Below are positions 44,743 through 54,552 of a stretch of DNA of 60,000 nucleotides, in pieces. The translations under genes and the position numbers were made by a program. The notes below the pieces were generated by a model. The model was not told where the DNA came from. It was given only the letters and a program-made list of their open reading frames with translations, and did no database searches. Source of the DNA: Bacillus marinisedimentorum (lineage in GTDB: Bacteria > Bacillota > Bacilli > Bacillales > Bacillaceae_O). The stretch spans positions 1 through 60,000 of the forward strand of contig NZ_LWBL02000063.1 in assembly GCF_001644195.2 (NCBI RefSeq), in the 5' to 3' direction. The first letter of the stretch is position 1; each line of letters starts with the position of its first letter.

Positions 44743-46365
44743 TTACGGTGTATTTTCAAGAAGGCGGCCAACTGTCCTGGAAAGCAATTCATGCAAAGTG
44801 CCGAAAGAGAATGACAACTCAAGCCGCTCCGTCCACTGGTGGGCATCGCGTCCGAGCGGACCGAGATTCAAGACCGGGACGTTCAGCGCTTTCAGAGCTT
44901 CAATGGGTAGATTATACCCATTCTGGAACAAAGGCATGTTCTCCGTCAGCGGACTGAGCCCCTCTTCCGTTTCTTTCAGCTGGACAAAACTCAAATCAGA
45001 AAGGCCGGCAAAATAGTACTGGTGCTTAAAGTCAACGTTATACGTTTTCTTGCTGTATGCGATTAAATCATTCACTGTATCCATGATCCACGGATTATCG
45101 GCGGAAGATACCGCCGGATAAAACGGCGGACTGTAAAACAGTATGATCATCGGGGCTTCCTTATTGCAAAGTGCAGCCAGGTCATGGACCAGGATTGTTG
45201 TAAAATCACGGTCACCAGCATCGTGCCTGTTGGCGATGAGGTAATTTTGGCGCCTGTGGATTTCCTCTTCCCCATAAAGGGCGATCGCTTTTTGTTTCAG
45301 CGTTTCATACGTAAAGACCTGTACTTTGACCGGTTTGGGTGAATAAGATTGAAAGCCGGCAAACTGGCGGGCGCGGCGGAGAAAATTGTCTTCGATATTA
45401 CGGGCAGCCGCGCGGGCCACTTGCATGAGCAGACTCGTAATATCCTCCCCCGATCTTTTCATATTCATGACATTGAATAAGGCCACTGATGCATGCGGGA
45501 TTTGCACAGAATACTCTTCTTTTAAATCTTTTTGCATCAAGTTCACAGGCGGCGGGGTCGCTTCATCCCCGACCCGTTCGCAAAACGCAGCGTTCAGTTC
45601 AAGGATCCTGCTGATTTCCGATGCCATATAATTTGAATTCAACCCGGAAAACGGCTCACCGACGTGTGTCTCTTTCCCGTAACAGAAAAAGCCGGGCAGC
45701 AGCTTGCCGACTGATCCGGTATACACATATTTCGCATGATCGCCCGGATATCTGGAAAACATCGGTTCCGAATTCAGGCATACCGCATATTCAAGGCCGT
45801 ACTGTTTAGCCATTTCAATAAGGACAGGGACAGCTTCAATCATGCCGGCGGAATTGACTTCTTCGTCAGGGACAGAAAGCATCAGCACATTCCCTTCAAA
45901 TTCACCGGCGGCAGCTTTCTCTATCATCGACATATGGAGGGCGGCCCCGGCTTTCATATCCATCGCCCCGCGGCCGAATAACCATTCGCCTTCATCTAGG
46001 TCCCGCTGCACATCGTCAGGAAGACGGCTGCGGTATTTATAAAATTCAGCAGTAAGGGCATCCGCACGAAAAGCAAGCTGCTTCCATGGCCCATAATCCT
46101 CTACCGGCACGACATCAAAGTGGCTGAGCAAAATGACGGTTCTTTTTACACCCGGCTTTTTGACGAGGGCAGTCACAAATGACCTCCCGTCTGTAAGCGG
46201 ATGAAGTTTCACCATATCCGTGTTATGTTTAAAATACGGCAAGAAGGATAAATTTCTATGAATATATTCGGCAACGGCCACTTCATCTTCGGACCCGGTG
46301 ATGCTCTGGTATTCCACAAGGTTGACGAGCAGTTCCTTAAGTGAATCTTTCGTTTGCCACCTCAT
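44743..46365 (-). CDS. yqjN: M20 family peptidase, RocB-like (YqjN)
   Basis: The 540-residue protein is an M20-type zinc hydrolase: LLSHFDVVPVEDYGPW (His-x-Asp metal region), GRGAMDMKAG (bridging Asp) and SVPDEEVNSAGM (catalytic Glu pair) are conserved. Length and N-terminal part resemble RocB, an uncharacterised arginine-degradation protein, and YqjN of B. subtilis. The ATG at 46365 has GGAGG at seven bases, whereas the ATG two codons upstream abuts it. It precedes yqjP on the same strand. Confidence 0.88.
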   Translation of the reverse strand: MRWQTKDSLKELLVNLVEYQSITGSEDEVAVAEYIHRNLSFLPYFKHNTDMVKLHPLTDGRSFVTALVKKPGVKRTVILLSHFDVVPVEDYGPWKQLAFRADALTAEFYKYRSRLPDDVQRDLDEGEWLFGRGAMDMKAGAALHMSMIEKAAAGEFEGNVLMLSVPDEEVNSAGMIEAVPVLIEMAKQYGLEYAVCLNSEPMFSRYPGDHAKYVYTGSVGKLLPGFFCYGKETHVGEPFSGLNSNYMASEISRILELNAAFCERVGDEATPPPVNLMQKDLKEEYSVQIPHASVALFNVMNMKRSGEDITSLLMQVARAAARNIEDNFLRRARQFAGFQSYSPKPVKVQVFTYETLKQKAIALYGEEEIHRRQNYLIANRHDAGDRDFTTILVHDLAALCNKEAPMIILFYSPPFYPAVSSADNPWIMDTVNDLIAYSKKTYNVDFKHQYYFAGLSDLSFVQLKETEEGLSPLTENMPLFQNGYNLPIEALKALNVPVLNLGPLGRDAHQWTERLELSFSFGTLHELLSRTVGRLLENTP

Positions 46366-46489
46366 CGCCATTCCTCCCAGCTGCTGTTGTCTATTTGAAA
46401 GTCTTTATATCTGACTCAATACTATAATATTATAGAAAGCATCGAAAAAAATCCAATTTTCATTCATTTCAGAAAGCAGGTGGCCTAAA

Positions 46490-47215
46490 ATGAAGACACA
46501 AATTTTTGCACACCGAGGCGTTAGCTCGCTTGCGCCTGAAAATACGATGCCAGCTTTTAAAAAGGCGCTCGAATATAAGGCTGACGGCATCGAACTCGAT
46601 GTTCAGCTCTCAAAAGACGGCGTTCCTGTCGTCATCCATGATGAGACGCTGGAGCGGACTACCACCGGTTCAGGAATGGTGAAGGACCATACTGTTGCAG
46701 AGCTGAAAAAGCTTGATGCAGGAAAATGGTTTTCCCCCGCCTACTGGCACACAACGATTCCGACACTTGAGGAATTTGCCGGTTGGGCGGCGGAAACATC
46801 ATTGAACATAAATGTCGAATTGAAAACGAACAAAGTCAGATATGAGGGCATAGAACAAAAAGTTCTCGACATTCTCAAAAAATACGGATTGACAGAACGA
46901 TCTGTCATCTCTGCCTTTCATTACGAAAGCCTGAAAGCCGTCCGGGAAATCCACCCGGATATGAGTTTTGCCCCGCTTTCTTCCAAACGGCTCGCTAAGC
47001 CGTGCGAATTTGCAGAAAGCATCGGGGCTGACAGCATCCACCTGAATTACCGGCTGATCAATCGCAGGCTCATCAAACATTGTGGTAAATCCGGGGTCAC
47101 GCTCAGAACATACACCGTCAATTCCGTCTTTGCCATGCGGAAATGCTTCAGATTGAATGTGCCGGCGATCATTACGGATATGCCCCACAAAGCCGTTGTG
47201 CTCAAATCAAAGTAA
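46490..47215 (+). CDS. yqiK: Glycerophosphodiester phosphodiesterase YqiK
   Basis: The 241-residue cytoplasmic enzyme has the GDPD signature: HRGVSSLAPENTMPAFKKALEYKADGIELDVQLSKDG (catalytic His, metal Glu/Asp) and VVIHDETLERTT (second His). It hydrolyses glycerophosphodiesters to glycerol-3-phosphate and an alcohol. It lacks a signal peptide. The ATG at 46490 is preceded by AGAAAGCAGG. It is read on the + strand in tandem with namA. Confidence 0.87.
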   Translation: MKTQIFAHRGVSSLAPENTMPAFKKALEYKADGIELDVQLSKDGVPVVIHDETLERTTTGSGMVKDHTVAELKKLDAGKWFSPAYWHTTIPTLEEFAGWAAETSLNINVELKTNKVRYEGIEQKVLDILKKYGLTERSVISAFHYESLKAVREIHPDMSFAPLSSKRLAKPCEFAESIGADSIHLNYRLINRRLIKHCGKSGVTLRTYTVNSVFAMRKCFRLNVPAIITDMPHKAVVLKSK

Positions 47216-47278
47216 TCAGCGGACAAAATGATATAATGTAAGAAAAATGCAACTTACTAGATAGGAGATGACCCTGTA

Positions 47279-48295
47279 ATGACCGCATTATTTTCCCCGT
47301 ACAAAATAGGAAACATCGAATTGAAAAACCGGATCGTCATGTCTCCGATGTGCATGTACTCAAGTCATAATGAAGATGGGATGGTGGAAAACTGGCACAG
47401 GACCCACTATGTGTCACGGGCAGTTGGAGGAACCGGACTGATCATGCTTGAAGCGACCGCTGTAACGGCGCAGGGCCGCATATCCTCCCGTGATCTCGGA
47501 ATCTGGAGTGATGACCATATTTCAGGTCTGTCGGACCTTGTAAGCCAGATCCACGAACAGGGGGCACACGCCACCATCCAGCTGGCTCATGCCGGCAGAA
47601 AGGCGACCGTGGATGGACCAATCATCGCCCCTTCCGCAATTCCTTACAACGAAAAGATGAAAACACCGGAAGAAATGACGAAGGAAGATATTTCTGAGAC
47701 GATCCGCGCCTTCAAGGAAGGTGCACGAAGAACGAAAGAAGCAGGCTTTGACATCATAGAGCTCCATGCCGCCCACGGCTACCTGATCAATGAATTTCTT
47801 TCACCCCTTTCAAACAGGCGGGAAGACGAATACGGAGGCAGCATGGAAAACCGTTTCCGATTTTTACGCGACATCATGCGGGCCGTAAAAGAAGTATGGA
47901 ATGGTCCGCTCATGGTGCGGATTTCAGCGAGCGATTATCATGAAGAAGGAAATGATATCAGCGATTATGCAGTAATGGCCGCTTGGATGAAGGATGAAGG
48001 AGCCGGCTTGATCGACTGCAGTTCAGGAGCTGTCGTGCCGGCTCAGATTAATGTCTATCCCGGATATCAGGTGAAATTTGCGGAAACAATCAAAAAGGAA
48101 GCGGGAATCGCCTCCGGAGCAGTCGGGATGATCACCTCCGGACTGCAGGCTGAAGAAATTCTCCAGAATGAGCGGGCTGATCTGATTTTTATCGGCAGAG
48201 CGCTGCTGGACGACCCATACTGGCCGCTCAGGGCCGCGCGCGAACTCCAAACTGAATTCACACCACCTGTGCAATATGAACGCGGTTGGAAATAA
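47279..48295 (+). CDS. namA: NADPH dehydrogenase NamA (old yellow enzyme)
   Basis: The 338-residue FMN protein is an old-yellow-enzyme of the YqjM class. It has the conserved [10 protein letters not shown] (Cys26-type FMN modulator), LAHAGRKA (substrate His pair), [27 protein letters not shown] with the active-site residues, and [11 protein letters not shown] near the end. YqjM reduces activated alkenes and nitro compounds in oxidative stress. It follows yqiK on the same strand by about 60 bases. Confidence 0.95.
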   Translation: MTALFSPYKIGNIELKNRIVMSPMCMYSSHNEDGMVENWHRTHYVSRAVGGTGLIMLEATAVTAQGRISSRDLGIWSDDHISGLSDLVSQIHEQGAHATIQLAHAGRKATVDGPIIAPSAIPYNEKMKTPEEMTKEDISETIRAFKEGARRTKEAGFDIIELHAAHGYLINEFLSPLSNRREDEYGGSMENRFRFLRDIMRAVKEVWNGPLMVRISASDYHEEGNDISDYAVMAAWMKDEGAGLIDCSSGAVVPAQINVYPGYQVKFAETIKKEAGIASGAVGMITSGLQAEEILQNERADLIFIGRALLDDPYWPLRAARELQTEFTPPVQYERGWK

Positions 48296-48426
48296 CAACC
48301 GCTCAACTTTACACATACCAAAAAACGGTTGCCTGTGGATAGGTACGGAAGGCAAGTTTCCTTTGCAGCATTTTGATCATCCGCCCGAATGAGGCTGGGA
48401 CATAAGTATTTCAGCTAATGATAAAC

Positions 48427-48481
48427 CCGAACGATTAAGAAAGATTTCAATGAATCTTTCACCTAACCGTTCGGGTCTTTA
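48427..48481 (+). terminator. Hairpin within the MITE-like element, downstream of namA
   Basis: CCCGAACG (48427-48434) pairs with CGTTCGGG (48468-48475) around a second stem GAAAGATT/AATCTTTC, followed by TCTTTAATT. It is the closest terminator for namA. Confidence 0.65.
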
Positions 48482-48532
48482 ATTACTCTCTTCAATAAAT
48501 CTTTTAATGTTGCATACTATTTTTAAAAACCA

Positions 48533-48664
48533 GTGGAATGGAGCGGAAGACACTCGACTCCAACGGGAAATAGAGGAAAGGCTGAGACCCCGCAGGCGAA
48601 GCCGAGGAGGCTCAGCTTCCTCCCCGTGGAAAGCGAGTGTCTGCAGCGCAATGGAACGAACTTG
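48533..48664. repeat. Intergenic repeat R3, best-preserved copy
   Basis: This shows the common Bacillus intergenic repeat: GGAATGGAGCGGAAGACACTCG at the left and GCGAGTGTCTGCAGCGCAATGGAAC at the right as inverted ends, with GAGACCCCGCAGGCGAAGCCGAGGAGGCTCAGC in the middle. It is embedded in the MITE-like element. R3 copies at 5.6 and 24.6 kb are more degraded. Confidence 0.8.
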
Positions 48665-49061
48665 TTTTTTCAGCTTAACTGATTATTAGTAAACAGTATT
48701 ACGTTGAATAGATATTGTTCGTCTCTAAGCATGACTTATTTAGTTATGTCCCAACCTCAATGTTAGTTTTCCAACAAGTATAGCCTAAAGGCCCGGGGAG
48801 AGCTCTTAACCTTGCCGGGGAGGCTTTAATGGTTCAGCATAAATAAACACAGGAGGTTCATCCCCCTGCGTCTCTAGTGCAATTAACCAATGAAACATGT
48901 GATGTTTTACCGGTTAACCACATTGCTAATGAAATTCCTCCACTCTGCAACCGAGCTTCTTACTGCGCGGGTGCCTGTTTTTTGGTGAAATGGGAATTTA
49001 CATATATGTACCGGAAACATCTTTTATTGAGCGGCTTCCCCTGTGGAGCCGGTTTTCTTTT

Positions 49062-49985
49062 CTAATGTGCAGGTATTTCGATTGACCATAAGTCTTCTGC
49101 GACATATACATCCGGAAATATCCGGGCGGCTTCATCACGGAGCCGGGTGGCTGATTCATTTTGGTAGCGTGAACTGATATGTGACAGGACAAGTGTCCTC
49201 ACCCCGGCCTGCCTGGCGCTTTCAGCAGCCTGCTCGGCGGTTGAATGGAAGTACTGGAAGGCAAGGCCTGCTTCGTCTTTCGAAAAAGTGGCTTCATGGA
49301 CGAGCAAGTCAGCGTCACGGGCAAGGTCAAGTACAGCCGGTGTCGCTCTCGTATCCCCGAGAACAGCGACTTTCCGGCCCGTTTTTGGCTCTCCGATGAA
49401 ATCTTTTCCGTACAGGATCTTCCCATTTTCAAGCTTAACCTGTTCGCCTGCCTTTATCTTCTGATAAACCGGCCCCGGCTTTACACCTTCTGCTTTTAAC
49501 TTCTCAACATCAAGTTTTCCCGGCTTTTCTTTTTCAGTAATACGGTAACCGTAGCTTGGGATACCGTGTTCAAGTTTGCGGGCCTCAACGGTGAATTGCT
49601 CATCTTCAAAGATGATGCCTTCTTCAATTTCAGCAATTTCAAGTTTATACCGTAAATGGGTCTTGCTGAGACGCAGTGATGCCAGCACATATTCCCTTAT
49701 TCCGGGAGGACCGTAAATTGTCAGCGGTTCTGTACCGCCCTGGAAGGAGCGGCTGCCGAGAAAACCGGGCAGGCCGAATATATGGTCTCCGTGCATATGA
49801 GTAATAAATATTTTATCCACTTTACCGGGTTTTACATTCGTATATAATATCCGGTGCTGAGTCGCTTCCCCGCAGTCAAAGAGCCATGTCGTCCCCCGCT
49901 CGGCCAATAAATGCAGAGCGGCTGCCGACACATTCCGCTGTTTCGACGGGACTCCGGCACCAGTGCCTAAAAACACCAATTCCAT
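49062..49985 (-). CDS. rnz: Ribonuclease Z
   Basis: RNase Z cuts the 3' trailer from tRNA precursors that lack an encoded CCA. The 307-residue protein has the metallo-beta-lactamase motif [19 protein letters not shown] (residues near 60-78), [21 protein letters not shown] and LSHISSRY, which supply the zinc ligands and the exosite region characteristic of the family. The start at 49985 gives [18 protein letters not shown], the family N-terminus. The gene is in the yqjK position. Confidence 0.95.
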   Translation of the reverse strand: MELVFLGTGAGVPSKQRNVSAAALHLLAERGTTWLFDCGEATQHRILYTNVKPGKVDKIFITHMHGDHIFGLPGFLGSRSFQGGTEPLTIYGPPGIREYVLASLRLSKTHLRYKLEIAEIEEGIIFEDEQFTVEARKLEHGIPSYGYRITEKEKPGKLDVEKLKAEGVKPGPVYQKIKAGEQVKLENGKILYGKDFIGEPKTGRKVAVLGDTRATPAVLDLARDADLLVHEATFSKDEAGLAFQYFHSTAEQAAESARQAGVRTLVLSHISSRYQNESATRLRDEAARIFPDVYVAEDLWSIEIPAH

Positions 49986-50301
49986 TTTTCATATTCCTCT
50001 CTGTCTGTCCATTCTGCCATTCATTATACATAATCCATTATGCCATTCCAATTATCCTCTTATCATCGGCGGGATAGCCGGCTTTCGGAATTGCTTTTCC
50101 CTTCATTCAGCCTATTTTCCCATGACCGTTATTGACCAGCTGCAGGTATTGGCTTTTACCACGGGCGCAAAACCCGTTTAAACATATGAATTCTCAGCAT
50201 GGCTAACTTCTGTCATTTTGCCAAAAGGGGGACGAATTTGTTTGGTGCATAGATTCATTTTGTACTTGAAAACCGAATCCGTTAGGCACCGGGCTGGCGG
50301 T
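49986..50301. other. Intergenic gap between rnz and polymerase IV
   Basis: Besides a loose resemblance to R4 flanks near 50.25-50.29 kb, I see nothing coding and no clear terminator in this 316-base stretch. Confidence 0.4.
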
Positions 50302-51591
50302 TTACTCTTCTCTTTTACTTCCGAACCTTTGATCCCGCAGAAAATCCTTATTGAAGCTTGTCCCCTTATGCGGATTTTCTTCCTCGGCCGGTTTTCGGGC
50401 AGCTGACGGGTCGAGACCCCGCCGGACAACGGGTTTCCCGTATTTATCTTGAAGTTTGCTCATCGCGCTGTAGAGCGGCTCATCTTTCGCTTCTTTTTCG
50501 TAAGAAAATAAATCAAGCTGTTTATATGCTTCTGCCTTTTCGGAAAGATCCTGCGCGGTTACGCCGAGGAGCCTGATCGGTTTTTCGTTCCAATGTTCAT
50601 CAAACAGCCGAATCGCCTGTTCAGCTATTTCTTCTTCCTTCATGACCGTCGTATCAAGTTTTCGGCTTCTCGTCACAGTTTTCCGGTCATGGTAGCGGAT
50701 CATGACCTGGATATTTGATGAGACAACCTGCTTTCTAGCCATCCGTCTTGCGACGGAGGTGCTCAGTTCACGGATCGTTTTATAAATTACGGTGGGATTT
50801 GTTGTGTCCTCCGGCAGCGTAGTTGAATTTCCGATGCTCTTGAACTCCGCGACCGCATCGGGATCAACAGCAGAATGGTCAATGCCGTTGGCCCGGGACT
50901 TTAACCTTTCGCCGTTAATGCCGAGCAATTGCTTCAGTTGGTATTCGTCAGCTTTAGCCAGGTCACCAATAAGGCGGATGCCGATGCCGTTCAGTTTTAC
51001 CGCAGTCCGGCTCCCGATTCCATACATTTCTTCCACTTTCAGCGGCCAGAGAACTTCCGGGACATCCCGTTTCCTGAGCACGGTAATCCCCATCGGTTTT
51101 TTCATATCGGAGGCCATTTTCGCGAGGAACTTATTGGGAGCTATGCCGATACTGCAGGGAAGATCCAGTGTCTCTTTTATTTCCGCCTGGATGTGATTGG
51201 CAATCTCAAGCGGAGAGCCGAGATGGCTGCTGCCTGATATATCAAGATAGCCTTCATCGATGGAAACAGGCTGAACAAGTGCGGCATACTTTGCCAGGAT
51301 CTCGAACATGCGGAGGGAAGCTTCCCGATAACGGTTGAAGTTTGGCCGCTTCACAATCAACTGCGGGCATAACTTTTTCGCCTCCCAGAGCGGCATCGTC
51401 GTCTTCACTCCCTTTGCCCTCGCTTCATAACTGCTTGTCACAATAATGCCTTTCCTCTCTTCGGCATTACCCGCGATGGCGAGCGGCTTTCCCTTCAATG
51501 ACGGATCGTGGGCCATTTCGACAGAAGCATAAAAACTGTTCATATCGACATGCAGGATAACACGGCCTTTTTTCGGATACATTTCGTTCAT
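50302..51591 (-). CDS. dinB: DNA polymerase IV
   Basis: DinB is a Y-family translesion polymerase. The 429-residue product has VILHVDMNSFYASVEMA (first metal Asp), PVSIDEGYLDI (second), the helix-hairpin-helix MYGIGSRTAVKLNGIGI and the little-finger domain. A C-terminal sliding-clamp-binding motif is plausible at QLDLFSY. The ATG at 51591 has AGGAAG at seven bases; the longer frame is unsupported. The position matches yqjH of B. subtilis. Confidence 0.93.
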   Translation of the reverse strand: MNEMYPKKGRVILHVDMNSFYASVEMAHDPSLKGKPLAIAGNAEERKGIIVTSSYEARAKGVKTTMPLWEAKKLCPQLIVKRPNFNRYREASLRMFEILAKYAALVQPVSIDEGYLDISGSSHLGSPLEIANHIQAEIKETLDLPCSIGIAPNKFLAKMASDMKKPMGITVLRKRDVPEVLWPLKVEEMYGIGSRTAVKLNGIGIRLIGDLAKADEYQLKQLLGINGERLKSRANGIDHSAVDPDAVAEFKSIGNSTTLPEDTTNPTVIYKTIRELSTSVARRMARKQVVSSNIQVMIRYHDRKTVTRSRKLDTTVMKEEEIAEQAIRLFDEHWNEKPIRLLGVTAQDLSEKAEAYKQLDLFSYEKEAKDEPLYSAMSKLQDKYGKPVVRRGLDPSAARKPAEEENPHKGTSFNKDFLRDQRFGSKREE

Positions 51592-51750
51592 AATGACACT
51601 TCCTGTAAAACATTCTGCTTTCATTTTATCACGGACGTCTTCCTGCCAAAAGAAGTGCAGACACAAAGAAGCACACCGTTTACAATGTGAAACGGTCTGC
51701 TTCTTGACTTTCGCCCTTCCAACCGAATGGATATTCAGAGAGGTTCCCTT

Positions 51751-52869
51751 TTATTTTGCAGTCTCCTGGATGATGGAGACGACCAATTCTGCGGTTTTTG
51801 TAAGTTCTTCAATAGGCATTCTTTCATTTGTCGTATGGATTTCTTCATAGCCTACACCAAGGTTGACGGTCGGAATGCCGTGTCCGGCAATGATGTTGGC
51901 GTCACTGCCGCCGCCGCTCGTCAACAGCTGCGGTTCCCTGCCGATATTCCGGACTGCATTTTTGGCGATTTCAACCACATGGTCTCCGTCTGCATGTTTG
52001 AAGCCCGGGTACATCACTTCGAAATGGAAATCGACGGAACCTCCCATATCATCTGCTGCTGTCTCAAACGCTTCTCTCATTTTCTCGACCTGATGCTCCA
52101 TTTTTTCCTGTACCAGGGAGCGGGCTTCTGCGAGGATATCCACCCTGTCGGTGACAATGTTTGTCTGCTTGCCGCCTTCAAAACGCCCGATATTGGCGGT
52201 CGTTTCGTCATCTATCCGGCCAAGCGGCATCCTGGAAATCGCTTTTGCGGCAAGGGTGATGGCGGAAACACCCTTTTCAGGCGCAACTCCGGCATGAGCC
52301 GTTTTCCCATGGACAACCGCCTGGATTTTAGCCTGTGTGGGTGCAGCCACAATAATATTTCCGACCTTTCCGTCACTGTCAAGGGCGTAGCCGTATTTCG
52401 CTTTCAGGCGCGCCGGGTCCAGCGCCTTTGCACCGACAAGGCCGGACTCTTCCCCTACCGTAATGATGAACTGGATGTCGCCGTGCTTGATATTCTCTTC
52501 CTGCAGTACTTTAATCGCTTCAAGCATGGCAGCAAGACCTGCTTTATCATCAGCACCGAGGATGGTGGTTCCGTCGGTGACAATATATCCGTCCTCCCGG
52601 GAAGGATTTATGCCGTTCCCCGGTACAACGGTGTCCATGTGCGAAGTAAAATAAATCGTGTCGACACCGCCTTTTGTCCCTTGCAGGGTACAAATCAGAT
52701 TGCCGGCGCCGTGGCCTGTTTCGCCTGTCGTATCATCCTCGAATACTTCAACGCCAAGTTCAGTGAATTTCTTTTTTAGAAGTTTGGCGATTTCCGCTTC
52801 ATTTTTTGTTTCTGAATCCACTTGTATCAATTCCAGGAATTCATTGACGAGCCGTTCTTCTTTTATCAT
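51751..52869 (-). CDS. yqjE: PepT-like M20 peptidase (YqjE)
   Basis: The 372-residue protein is an M20/M42-type metallopeptidase with FTSHMDTVVPG (His-x-Asp), LGADDKAGLAAML (bridging Asp), TVGEESGLVGAKALD (catalytic Glu-Glu) and SGGGSDANI near the C-terminus. It is annotated in bacilli as tripeptidase-T-like. It has no signal peptide. It is followed by the methylmalonyl-CoA genes upstream on the same strand, with a gap of about 135 bases. Confidence 0.88.
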   Translation of the reverse strand: MIKEERLVNEFLELIQVDSETKNEAEIAKLLKKKFTELGVEVFEDDTTGETGHGAGNLICTLQGTKGGVDTIYFTSHMDTVVPGNGINPSREDGYIVTDGTTILGADDKAGLAAMLEAIKVLQEENIKHGDIQFIITVGEESGLVGAKALDPARLKAKYGYALDSDGKVGNIIVAAPTQAKIQAVVHGKTAHAGVAPEKGVSAITLAAKAISRMPLGRIDDETTANIGRFEGGKQTNIVTDRVDILAEARSLVQEKMEHQVEKMREAFETAADDMGGSVDFHFEVMYPGFKHADGDHVVEIAKNAVRNIGREPQLLTSGGGSDANIIAGHGIPTVNLGVGYEEIHTTNERMPIEELTKTAELVVSIIQETAK

Positions 52870-53004
52870 ATGTATGATGTACCTCCCATTTATAGATTCT
52901 GTATCTATCTTCTCTCATTATACCCTTCCCTGCAAGGAGTTGAATCCCGTTCTTCAGGGGCAAACGGTAAAGCCATTTCCGCTCAAACGGGAAATGGCTT
53001 TAAC

Positions 53005-54552
53005 TCAAAGCGGAATATTGCCGTGTTTTTTCTTCGGCCGCTCTTCTTTTTTATTGCGCAGCATATCCAACGATTGGATAAGCTTGATTCTCGTTTCACG
53101 AGGGTCAATGACATCATCGATCATACCCATCGAAGCGGCGACATAAGGATTGGCAAACTTTTCTCTGTATTCCTCTATTTTTTTTGCCCGCGTTTCTTCC
53201 GGATTTTCGCTGTTCTGAATTTCCTTTGCGAAGATAATATTGGCTGCTCCTTCTGGACCCATGACCGCTACCTCTGCATTCGGCCAAGCAAAGACAAGAT
53301 CGGCACCGATCGATTTACTGTTCAACGCAACATATGCCCCGCCGAACGCCTTGCGGAGAATAACTGTGATTTTCGGCACAGTCGCTTCCGAATAGGCATA
53401 AAGGATTTTCGCTCCGTGGCGGATGATGCCGCCGTGCTCCTGCTTGATTCCCGGGAAAAAGCCGGTGACATCTTCGAATGTGACGAGCGGGATATTGAAT
53501 GAGTCACAGAACCTGATGAATCGTGACGCCTTATCGGATGAATCGATATCCAGCCCGCCGGCCATGAATTTCGGCTGGTTGGCGACAATGCCGATTGCTT
53601 CTCCGCGGATGCGGGCAAAGCCAACCACGATATTTTTGGCAAAGTCTTTATGGACTTCCATAAATGACCCCTCATCGGAAATCTGCTCAATCACTTTGCG
53701 GACATCGTAAGGCCTGATTGCATCAAATGAGACAACCTCCGTGATGTCCGGACGGTAGTCGTCATTCTTGTCATATTCAGTGAGCGGCGGCTTTTCATCG
53801 CTGTTTTGCGGGAGGTAGCTCAGCAGCTGCCGCACTTGCTGAAGCGCCTCCGTTTCCGAAGCCGCTCCAAAGTGGGCATTCCCGCTTTTCGTATTATGTA
53901 CCCTCGCACCCCCAAGGTTTTCGGATGAAATTTGCTCACCGGTAACCGTCTCGATAACTTTCGGGCCGGTTATGAACATCTGCGAGGTTTTTTCAACCAT
54001 AAAGACGAAGTCGGTGATTGCCGGTGAATAAACGGCACCGCCGGCACATGGCCCCATAATGACGGACAGCTGCGGAATCACACCCGAATAGATGGAGTTC
54101 CGGTAAAACACATGGCCATAGCCATCAAGGGACAGGACCCCTTCCTGGATCCTCGCTCCGCCGGAATCATTCAGTCCGATAAACGGCGCCCCATTTTTTG
54201 CGGCAAGGTCCATGACGTTTGCAATCTTTTTGGCATGCATCTCGCCAAGGGCACCGCCAAAAACTGTGAAGTCCTGGGCAAACAAATAGACAGCACGCCC
54301 ATTGATTTTACCGTAACCGGTGACAACCCCTTCACCGGGAGCTTCTTTGCCGGCGAGCCCAAAGTCGCTGTTTCGGTGTTCCATGAACGGATTCAGTTCG
54401 ACGAACGTCCCGTCATCAAGCAGCACCTCAATTCGTTCCCGGGCAGTCAGTTTCCCTTTTTCATGCTGTTTGTCAATCCGATCGTCCCCGCCGCCGAGTT
54501 CGACCGTGCGCCTTTTGTCGTAGAGTTCGTTTATTTTATCAAAGATGTCCAT
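53005..54552 (-). CDS. yqjD: Acyl-CoA carboxylase beta subunit (propionyl/methylmalonyl-CoA type)
   Basis: The 515-residue protein is a carboxyltransferase with two crotonase-like domains (N-terminal with GLNDSGGARIQEG near 125-137, C-terminal with GGAYVALNSKSIGADLVFAWPNAEVAVMGPEGAANI near 415-450). It transfers CO2 from carboxybiotin to an acyl-CoA such as propionyl-CoA. No biotin carboxylase or biotin carrier gene is next to it, so it must borrow them. Its start codon shares one base with the stop of the upstream fused gene, which ties it to the methylmalonyl-CoA operon. Confidence 0.9.
   Translation of the reverse strand: MDIFDKINELYDKRRTVELGGGDDRIDKQHEKGKLTARERIEVLLDDGTFVELNPFMEHRNSDFGLAGKEAPGEGVVTGYGKINGRAVYLFAQDFTVFGGALGEMHAKKIANVMDLAAKNGAPFIGLNDSGGARIQEGVLSLDGYGHVFYRNSIYSGVIPQLSVIMGPCAGGAVYSPAITDFVFMVEKTSQMFITGPKVIETVTGEQISSENLGGARVHNTKSGNAHFGAASETEALQQVRQLLSYLPQNSDEKPPLTEYDKNDDYRPDITEVVSFDAIRPYDVRKVIEQISDEGSFMEVHKDFAKNIVVGFARIRGEAIGIVANQPKFMAGGLDIDSSDKASRFIRFCDSFNIPLVTFEDVTGFFPGIKQEHGGIIRHGAKILYAYSEATVPKITVILRKAFGGAYVALNSKSIGADLVFAWPNAEVAVMGPEGAANIIFAKEIQNSENPEETRAKKIEEYREKFANPYVAASMGMIDDVIDPRETRIKLIQSLDMLRNKKEERPKKKHGNIPL

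Larger units (their letters stand above)
48389..48760. mobile_element. MITE-like element with terminal inverted repeats
   Basis: The ends ATGAGGCTGGGACATAA (48389) and TTATGTCCCAACCTCAA (48744) are inverted copies with one visible difference. Between them lie a strong hairpin (CCCGAACG ... CGTTCGGG with inner GAAAGATT/AATCTTTC) and one R3 repeat. There is no transposase gene. The end sequence resembles words common between genes in Firmicutes. The hairpin could terminate namA. Confidence 0.6.

Noticed and set aside
48877-49065. Cysteine-rich 62-codon frame on the + strand before rnz
   Set aside because: The only AGGAGG is 20 bases from the GTG start, and no family or conserved neighbour supports it. 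A hairpin with a T run near its end keeps it as a faint possibility.
51727-52779. Long open frame (350 codons) on the + strand
   Set aside because: It is antisense to the PepT-like peptidase and has no family signature.
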